In this document: positions 58,865 to 64,000 of the stretch, one piece after another
Position numbering within the stretch: position 1 is the first letter of the stretch
Layout: each line of letters starts with the position of its first letter
Source: Pseudomonas reactans
GTDB lineage: Bacteria > Pseudomonadota > Gammaproteobacteria > Pseudomonadales > Pseudomonadaceae
Length of the DNA stretch: 64,000 bases
Assembly: GCF_013385825.1 (NCBI RefSeq)
Contig: NZ_JACAPG010000002.1
Location: 280,807-344,806, forward strand
Direction: 5' to 3'
Notes under the pieces: generated by a model
Told to the model about the DNA's origin: nothing
What the model saw: the letters and a program-made list of their open reading frames with translations, nothing else
Database searches by the model: none
Made by a program: the position numbers and the translations under genes

Positions 58865-60601
58865 ATGAAAGACACCATTCGCCAGCTGATCCAACAAGCC
58901 CTCACCCAACTCGTCAACGAAGGTGTGTTGCCTGAAGGCCTGACGCCGGCGATCCAGGTGGAAAACACCCGCGACAAGACCCACGGCGACTTCGCCAGCA
59001 ACATCGCAATGATGCTGTCCAAGCCTGCCGGTATGAAGCCGCGCGACCTGGCAGAGAAAATCATCGCCGCGCTGCCGGTGGACGAAAGCGTGACCAAGGC
59101 CGAAATCGCCGGCCCTGGCTTCATCAACTTCTTCCAGAACACCCAGGCCCTGGCTTCGCGCCTGGACGCTGCCCTGGCCGACGCCAAGATCGGTGTGCGC
59201 AAAGCCGGCCCGCTGCAACGCGTGGCGATTGACCTATCGGCGCCGAACCTGGCAAAAGAGATGCACGTGGGCCACCTGCGCTCCACCATCATCGGCGACG
59301 GCGTGGCGCGGGTGCTGGAGTTCCTCGGCGACACCGTGATCCGTCAGAATCACGTGGGCGACTGGGGCACCCAGTTCGGCATGCTGATGGCCTACCTGCA
59401 GGAAAACCCGATCACCAGCAACGAGCTGTCGGACCTGGAAAACTTCTATCGCGCCGCCAAGAAGCGCTTCGACGAATCCGAAGAATTCGCCGACCGCGCC
59501 CGTGGCCTGGTGGTCAAGTTGCAAGCTGGTGACAAGGAATGCCTGGAACTGTGGAACCGCTTCCGTGAGATTTCCCTGTCCCACTGCCAGGAAATCTACG
59601 AGCTGCTCAACGTCAAATTGACCATGGCCGACGTGATGGGCGAAAGCGCCTACAACGACGACCTGATCAACGTGGTCAACGACCTCAAGGCCAAAGGCCT
59701 GCTGGTGGAGAGCAACGGCGCACAGTGCGTGTTCCTCGAAGAATTCAAGACCGCCGAAGGCGAGCCGCTGCCGGTGATCATCGTCAAGGCCGATGGCGGC
59801 TATCTCTACGCCACCACCGACCTGGCGGCCGTGCGCTACCGCAGCGGCGTGCTCAAGGCTGATCGTGCGCTGTATTTCGTCGACCAGCGCCAGGCCCTGC
59901 ACTTCCAGCAGGTGTTTGAAGTGGCGCGTCGCGCAGGCTTCGTCACTCACCCGATGCACATGGAACACATGGGCTTCGGCACCATGAACGGCGCCGATGG
60001 CCGCCCGTTCAAGACCCGCGACGGCGGCACCGTGAAGCTGATCGACCTGCTGACCGAGGCCCAGGAACGCGCCTACAACCTGGTGAAGGAAAAGAACCCG
60101 GAGCTGGCCGAGGCCGACCTGCGCAACATCGCCCGTGTGGTGGGCATTGGCGCGGTGAAATACGCCGACCTGTCCAAGCACCGCACCAGCGACTACAGCT
60201 TCAACTTCGAGCTGATGCTCAACTTCGAAGGCAACACCGCGCCGTACCTGCTGTACGCCTATACCCGTGTGGCTGGCGTGTTCCGCAAATTGGGCAAGGA
60301 CTTCAGCGAAGTTGAAGGCCAGATCGTGCTGGACGCCCCGCACGAACAGGAACTGGCCGCCAAATTGGCGCAGTTCGGCGAAGTGCTGAACAGCGTCGGC
60401 GAAAAAGGCACGCCGCACATCCTGTGCACCTATCTGTACGAAGTTGCCGGCCTGTTCTCCAGCTTCTACGAGAACTGCCCGATCCTGAGCGCCGACGACG
60501 AAGCCCAGAAGCAAAGCCGCCTGCGCCTCGCCGCACTGGCTGGACGCACCCTCAAGCAAGGCCTGGAACTGTTGGGCCTGGAAACTCTGGAGCGTATGTA
60601 A
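58865..60601 (+). CDS. argS: Arginyl-tRNA synthetase
   Basis: A 578-residue class I synthetase. The N-terminal Add-1 domain is followed by the HIGH-like motif [20 protein letters not shown] near 122 and the large catalytic domain. A KMSKS motif is not evident, as in many Arg[11 protein letters not shown] stands at its place. The anticodon-binding DALR domain closes the protein. The ATG at 58865 gives [13 protein letters not shown]. It is followed after one base by a SPOR gene, so the two are co-transcribed. Confidence 0.97.
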   Translation: MKDTIRQLIQQALTQLVNEGVLPEGLTPAIQVENTRDKTHGDFASNIAMMLSKPAGMKPRDLAEKIIAALPVDESVTKAEIAGPGFINFFQNTQALASRLDAALADAKIGVRKAGPLQRVAIDLSAPNLAKEMHVGHLRSTIIGDGVARVLEFLGDTVIRQNHVGDWGTQFGMLMAYLQENPITSNELSDLENFYRAAKKRFDESEEFADRARGLVVKLQAGDKECLELWNRFREISLSHCQEIYELLNVKLTMADVMGESAYNDDLINVVNDLKAKGLLVESNGAQCVFLEEFKTAEGEPLPVIIVKADGGYLYATTDLAAVRYRSGVLKADRALYFVDQRQALHFQQVFEVARRAGFVTHPMHMEHMGFGTMNGADGRPFKTRDGGTVKLIDLLTEAQERAYNLVKEKNPELAEADLRNIARVVGIGAVKYADLSKHRTSDYSFNFELMLNFEGNTAPYLLYAYTRVAGVFRKLGKDFSEVEGQIVLDAPHEQELAAKLAQFGEVLNSVGEKGTPHILCTYLYEVAGLFSSFYENCPILSADDEAQKQSRLRLAALAGRTLKQGLELLGLETLERM

Positions 60602-60602
60602 G

Positions 60603-61304
60603 TTGGCTGCCAAGAAAAAACCTGCACCCAAGCGCGGCGCCAGCCGCTACCAGGCCCCGGCGAAGAAACCGATCCCGGGCTGGTTGTGGATGGCGATCGG
60701 CCTCACCGTCGGCGCGTTTATCGTGTTCCTGATGAAGCTCGATCCGGGCAAGGGCGATGACGTCAAACGGGTCAAGCAGGAGCAGCAGAAGGCTACGAAA
60801 ATGGCCGAAGCCAACAAGACGGCGCCAAGCCCGACGGCACCGGTGAAGCCGAAGTACGACTTCTATACGCTGCTGCCGGAGTCGGAAGTGATCGTGCCGC
60901 CTGACGCCGTGCCGGAGAAAACCCTGCCGACGCCACAGGTGCCGACCACGCCAGTCACCCCGGCGGAAGCGGCGAAAATCGACACGGCGCGCGCCCAAGC
61001 CGCGCTGGCCGGGATCACGCCACCACCCGCACCACCGGTTGCCGCGACCAAAGCCGCGCCGGTGACCAAGTTCTTCCTGCAAGCGGGCTCGTTCCCGAAA
61101 CAGGCGGATGCGGACCGCGTGCGAGCGCAGATCATTCTGCTGGGCCAGTCGGTGACGGTGGAGTCCGGCACAGTGAAGGATGCGACCTGGTATCGCGTGC
61201 TGGTGGGGCCGTTCAGCAACCGTGAACAGCTGACCGTGGCGCAGAAGCAACTGGCTGGCGCGGGCTTTAGCAACCTGTTGTTACAACAACGCCAGAGCCG
61301 CTGA
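60603..61304 (+). CDS. SPOR-domain protein, FtsN-like
   Basis: A 233-residue protein: a basic cytoplasmic tail (AKKKPAPKRGASRY), one helix (WLWMAIGLTVGAFIVFLM, about 28-46), a Pro/Ala-rich periplasmic linker, and a C-terminal SPOR domain (KFFLQAGSFPKQADADRVRAQIILLG). The topology matches FtsN, the divisome activator, though FtsN in Pseudomonas has low identity; a general SPOR protein is possible. The start is TTG at 60603, one base after argS; it has no closer alternative. Confidence 0.85.
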   Translation: MAAKKKPAPKRGASRYQAPAKKPIPGWLWMAIGLTVGAFIVFLMKLDPGKGDDVKRVKQEQQKATKMAEANKTAPSPTAPVKPKYDFYTLLPESEVIVPPDAVPEKTLPTPQVPTTPVTPAEAAKIDTARAQAALAGITPPPAPPVAATKAAPVTKFFLQAGSFPKQADADRVRAQIILLGQSVTVESGTVKDATWYRVLVGPFSNREQLTVAQKQLAGAGFSNLLLQQRQSR

Positions 61305-61315
61305 ATACGCAGCCC

Positions 61316-61416
61316 TGTAGGAGCGAGCTTGCTCGCGAAGCACTCAAAATCACCGCGGGGCACCAGGTTCCCCGCGTCATCGTTGACGACCTTCGCGAGC
61401 GAGCTCGCTCCTACAG
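61316..61416. repeat. REPIN between the SPOR gene and hslV
   Basis: Inverted TGTAGGAGCGAGCTTGCTCG copies at the ends, each self-complementary; the inner part contains CGTCATCGTTGACG, a variant of the segment found in the trxC and lolA elements. Confidence 0.9.
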
Positions 61417-61527
61417 TGACTTTCTGCCACTCGTCTGCACACCCTTCCTACGGTTGAAATCCCCCCCGCCACCCCCATATGAGTTTTCATCAGGGCATTT
61501 TCGCCCCGCTGCGTGGAGACTCTCCCC

Positions 61528-62058
61528 TTGACCACCATCGTTTCAGTACGTCGCCACGGCAAAGTCGTCATGGGCGGCGACGGCCAGGTTTCCCTGGGTA
61601 ATACCGTGATGAAAGGCAACGCCAAGAAAGTGCGTCGCCTGTACCACGGCCAGGTTCTCGCAGGCTTTGCCGGCGCCACCGCCGACGCCTTCACCCTCTT
61701 CGAACGTTTCGAAGGCCAACTTGAGAAACATCAGGGCCACCTGGTGCGCGCTGCGGTTGAACTCGCCAAAGAATGGCGCACCGACCGCTCCCTCAGCCGC
61801 CTGGAAGCCATGCTGGCCGTCGCCAACAAAGACGCTTCCCTGATCATCACCGGCAACGGCGATGTGGTTGAGCCTGAACATGGCCTGATCGCCATGGGTT
61901 CCGGTGGTGGTTATGCCCAAGCGGCCGCCAGCGCACTGTTGAAGAAAACCGATCTGTCGGCTCGCGAAATCGTCGAGACCGCGCTGGGTATCGCCGGTGA
62001 TATCTGCGTGTTCACCAACCACAACCAGACCATTGAGGAGCAGGACCTCGCCGAGTAA
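61528..62058 (+). CDS. hslV: HslV peptidase subunit of the HslVU protease
   Basis: A 176-residue proteasome-like peptidase. After removal of the initiator residue the catalytic Thr1 begins [23 protein letters not shown]. Lys33 region [11 protein letters not shown] and the C-terminal fold are complete. It forms a double hexamer fed by HslU. The start was set at TTG (61528), not the GTG 15 bases earlier, because only this exposes Thr1; GGAG lies upstream. Confidence 0.97.
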   Translation: MTTIVSVRRHGKVVMGGDGQVSLGNTVMKGNAKKVRRLYHGQVLAGFAGATADAFTLFERFEGQLEKHQGHLVRAAVELAKEWRTDRSLSRLEAMLAVANKDASLIITGNGDVVEPEHGLIAMGSGGGYAQAAASALLKKTDLSAREIVETALGIAGDICVFTNHNQTIEEQDLAE

Positions 62059-62094
62059 GCCGTAGGCTTATTCCGCTTGAGGCCGCCAAACACT

Positions 62095-63432
62095 ATGTCC
62101 ATGACTCCCCGCGAAATCGTCCATGAACTCAACCGCCATATCATCGGCCAGGACGATGCCAAGCGCGCCGTAGCCATTGCGCTGCGTAACCGCTGGCGCC
62201 GGATGCAACTGCCCGAAGAACTGCGCGTTGAAGTAACACCCAAGAACATCCTGATGATCGGTCCTACAGGCGTCGGTAAAACCGAAATCGCCCGTCGCCT
62301 GGCCAAGCTGGCCAATGCGCCGTTCATCAAGGTCGAAGCCACCAAGTTCACCGAAGTGGGCTACGTGGGCCGCGACGTCGAGTCGATCATCCGTGACCTG
62401 GCCGACGCCGCCCTGAAAATGCTGCGCGAACAGGAAGTGACCAAGGTCAGCCACCGCGCCGAAGACGCCGCCGAAGAACGCATCCTTGACGCCCTGCTGC
62501 CACCGGCACGCATGGGTTTCAACGAAGACGCCGCGCCGGCCTCGGATTCCAACACCCGCCAGCTGTTCCGCAAGCGCCTGCGTGAAGGCCAACTGGACGA
62601 CAAGGAAATCGAGATCGAAGTCGCTGAAGTCTCCGGCGTCGACATCTCCGCCCCGCCTGGCATGGAAGAAATGACCAGCCAGTTGCAGAACCTGTTCGCC
62701 AACATGGGCAAGGGCAAGAAGAAAAGCCGCAAGCTCAAGGTCAAGGACGCACTGAAGCTGGTGCGCGATGAAGAAGCCGGGCGCCTGGTGAATGAGGAAG
62801 AACTCAAGGCCAAGGCCTTGGAAGCGGTCGAGCAGCACGGCATCGTGTTTATCGACGAGATCGACAAGGTCGCCAAGCGCGGTAACTCCGGCGGCGTCGA
62901 TGTGTCCCGCGAAGGCGTACAGCGCGACCTGCTGCCGCTGATCGAAGGCTGCACCGTGAACACCAAGCTGGGCATGGTCAAGACCGACCACATCCTGTTT
63001 ATCGCCTCCGGTGCGTTCCACTTGAGCAAGCCAAGCGACCTGGTGCCGGAGCTGCAAGGCCGCCTGCCGATCCGCGTGGAACTCAAGGCGCTGACCCCGG
63101 GCGACTTCGAACGCATCCTCAGCGAGCCACACGCGTCGCTCACCGAGCAGTACCGTGAGCTGTTGAAAACCGAAGGCTTGGGCATCGAGTTCCAAGCGGA
63201 CGGCATAAAGCGTCTGGCGGAGATCGCCTGGCAGGTCAATGAGAAGACCGAGAACATCGGAGCCCGTCGTTTGCACACCTTGCTGGAGCGTCTGCTGGAG
63301 GAAGTGTCCTTCAGTGCGGGCGACCTGGCCGGTGCGCAGAATGGCGAGGTGATCAAGATCGACGCTGAATACGTCAACAGCCACTTGGGCGAATTGGCGC
63401 AGAACGAAGACTTGTCTCGTTATATCCTGTAA
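62095..63432 (+). CDS. hslU: HslU ATPase subunit of the HslVU protease
   Basis: A 445-residue AAA+ unfoldase. Walker [16 protein letters not shown] near 57, pore loop GYVGRD near 90, an intermediate I domain (about 110-245), Walker [12 protein letters not shown] near 250, and the C-terminal residues DLSRYIL that dock in HslV. It unfolds substrates and feeds them to HslV. ATG at 62095 gives [12 protein letters not shown]; 36 bases after hslV, one operon. Confidence 0.98.
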   Translation: MSMTPREIVHELNRHIIGQDDAKRAVAIALRNRWRRMQLPEELRVEVTPKNILMIGPTGVGKTEIARRLAKLANAPFIKVEATKFTEVGYVGRDVESIIRDLADAALKMLREQEVTKVSHRAEDAAEERILDALLPPARMGFNEDAAPASDSNTRQLFRKRLREGQLDDKEIEIEVAEVSGVDISAPPGMEEMTSQLQNLFANMGKGKKKSRKLKVKDALKLVRDEEAGRLVNEEELKAKALEAVEQHGIVFIDEIDKVAKRGNSGGVDVSREGVQRDLLPLIEGCTVNTKLGMVKTDHILFIASGAFHLSKPSDLVPELQGRLPIRVELKALTPGDFERILSEPHASLTEQYRELLKTEGLGIEFQADGIKRLAEIAWQVNEKTENIGARRLHTLLERLLEEVSFSAGDLAGAQNGEVIKIDAEYVNSHLGELAQNEDLSRYIL

Positions 63433-63447
63433 GTCATGTGAACCCCT

Positions 63448-63514
63448 TGTAGGAGCCCGGCTTGCCGGCGATGCGTTCTTGAGATCGCCATCGCCGACAA
63501 GCCGGGCTCCTACA
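63448..63514. repeat. REP inverted pair after hslU
   Basis: Arms TGTAGGAGCCCGGCTTGCCG and its inverted copy with one mismatch (GACAAG for GGCAAG), a loop of about 14 bases. It lies between hslU and the DUF971 gene. Confidence 0.88.
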
Positions 63515-63535
63515 TGATCTGCACGGATCCCTGCC

Positions 63536-63913
63536 ATGACTAAATTCCCCACCGCTGTAAATCTGCACAAAACCTCCAACACCCTCGGCCTCACCTACGG
63601 GCCCGACGAGGTGTACCAACTACCCGCCGAACTGCTGCGCACCCACTCGCCTTCCGCCGAGGTCCAGGGGCATGGCAAACCCATCCTGCAATTCGGCAAG
63701 CTCAACGTGAAGTTGATCAAGGTAGAACCGGCCGGCCAGTACGCACTGAAATTGACCTTCGACGACGGCCATGACAGCGGATTGTTCACCTGGGACTACC
63801 TCTACCAACTGGCCGTGCGTCAGGACGTGTTGTGGGCCGATTATCTGGCCGAACTCAAAGCCGCCGGCAAAACCCGCGATCCGGATCAATCGGTCGTGCG
63901 GCTGATGCTCTAA
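63536..63913 (+). CDS. DUF971 family protein
   Basis: A 125-residue protein, related to the N-terminal domain of gamma-butyrobetaine hydroxylases: LGLTYGPDEVYQLPAELLRTHSPSAEV, and YALKLTFDDGHDSGLFTWDYLYQLA. In Pseudomonas a DUF971 gene follows hslU and precedes the phaC cluster, which probably begins just past the window. Its role is unknown; some DUF971 domains are linked to Fe-S metabolism. The last 87 bases of the window hold an imperfect AGGGCATT/AATGCCCT pair but no clear terminator. Confidence 0.85.
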   Translation: MTKFPTAVNLHKTSNTLGLTYGPDEVYQLPAELLRTHSPSAEVQGHGKPILQFGKLNVKLIKVEPAGQYALKLTFDDGHDSGLFTWDYLYQLAVRQDVLWADYLAELKAAGKTRDPDQSVVRLML

Positions 63914-64000
63914 CCCAGGCCTCTTGCTCTTTAGAGGGCATTTTCTAATTTCATCTGCTTGAATGCCCTGTCGCGTGACCAACGATTGGTCCGCTTGCGA

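Noticed and set aside
63930..63969. Terminator at the window end
   Set aside because: The 8-bp pair has a 19-base loop and no T tract; too weak to call.

Overview
The window is a GC-rich chromosomal segment from a Pseudomonas, most likely of the P. fluorescens group. Evidence for this is the codon use, the many REP/REPIN palindromes (GTAGGAGC-type), and the order hemE-gltD-gltB-damX-aroB-aroK-pilQ-pilP/O-pilN-pilM / ponA / maeB / rpmE-priA-argS-SPOR-hslV-hslU-DUF971. As I recall it, that order matches the P. aeruginosa PAO1 block around PA5034-PA5055. No tRNA, rRNA, IS element, prophage or CRISPR array was seen.

Layout. (1) 1-4.5 kb: end of an MscK-like channel, selO, an orphan HigA-like antitoxin with a possible toxin relic, trxC, a small DUF6124 gene behind a structured leader, and an orphan ParA ATPase. 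(2) 4.86-22.2 kb: a complete aryl polyene (APE) pigment cluster of 19 tightly overlapping genes on the + strand, mostly joined by ATGA overlaps. It holds the type II PKS/FAS core (KS/CLF, two KS, ketoreductase, dehydratases, two ACPs), an acyl-ACP ligase fused to a dehydratase, an ammonia lyase, thioesterase, methyltransferase and halogenase-like flavoenzyme, two acyltransferases and a glycosyltransferase, and LolA/MMPL/lipoprotein export genes. A REPIN sits inside the signal-peptide end of the lolA-like gene. (3) 22.6-24.9 kb: a divergent LysR regulator and a YnfM-type MFS exporter. (4) 24.9-36.2 kb, - strand: a chitin-active LPMO, a di-haem cytochrome b561, and a type II secretion operon gspC-M. 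(5) 36.5-64 kb: conserved housekeeping genes for haem, glutamate synthase, shikimate, type IV pilus alignment, peptidoglycan synthesis, malic enzyme, replication restart, arginyl-tRNA synthesis and the HslVU protease.

How the genes fit together. The APE genes should make an aryl head group, extend it on ACPs by KS/KR/DH cycles, attach it to a lipid-like anchor, and move it to the outer membrane. The T2SS is probably the export route for the neighbouring LPMO, and the cytochrome b561 between them may take part in its redox chemistry. The pilMNOPQ operon is unusual: PilM lacks about 140 residues including two nucleotide-binding motifs, PilO and PilP are one polypeptide, and PilQ lacks AMIN domains. 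Together these suggest a reduced or diverged pilus alignment complex.
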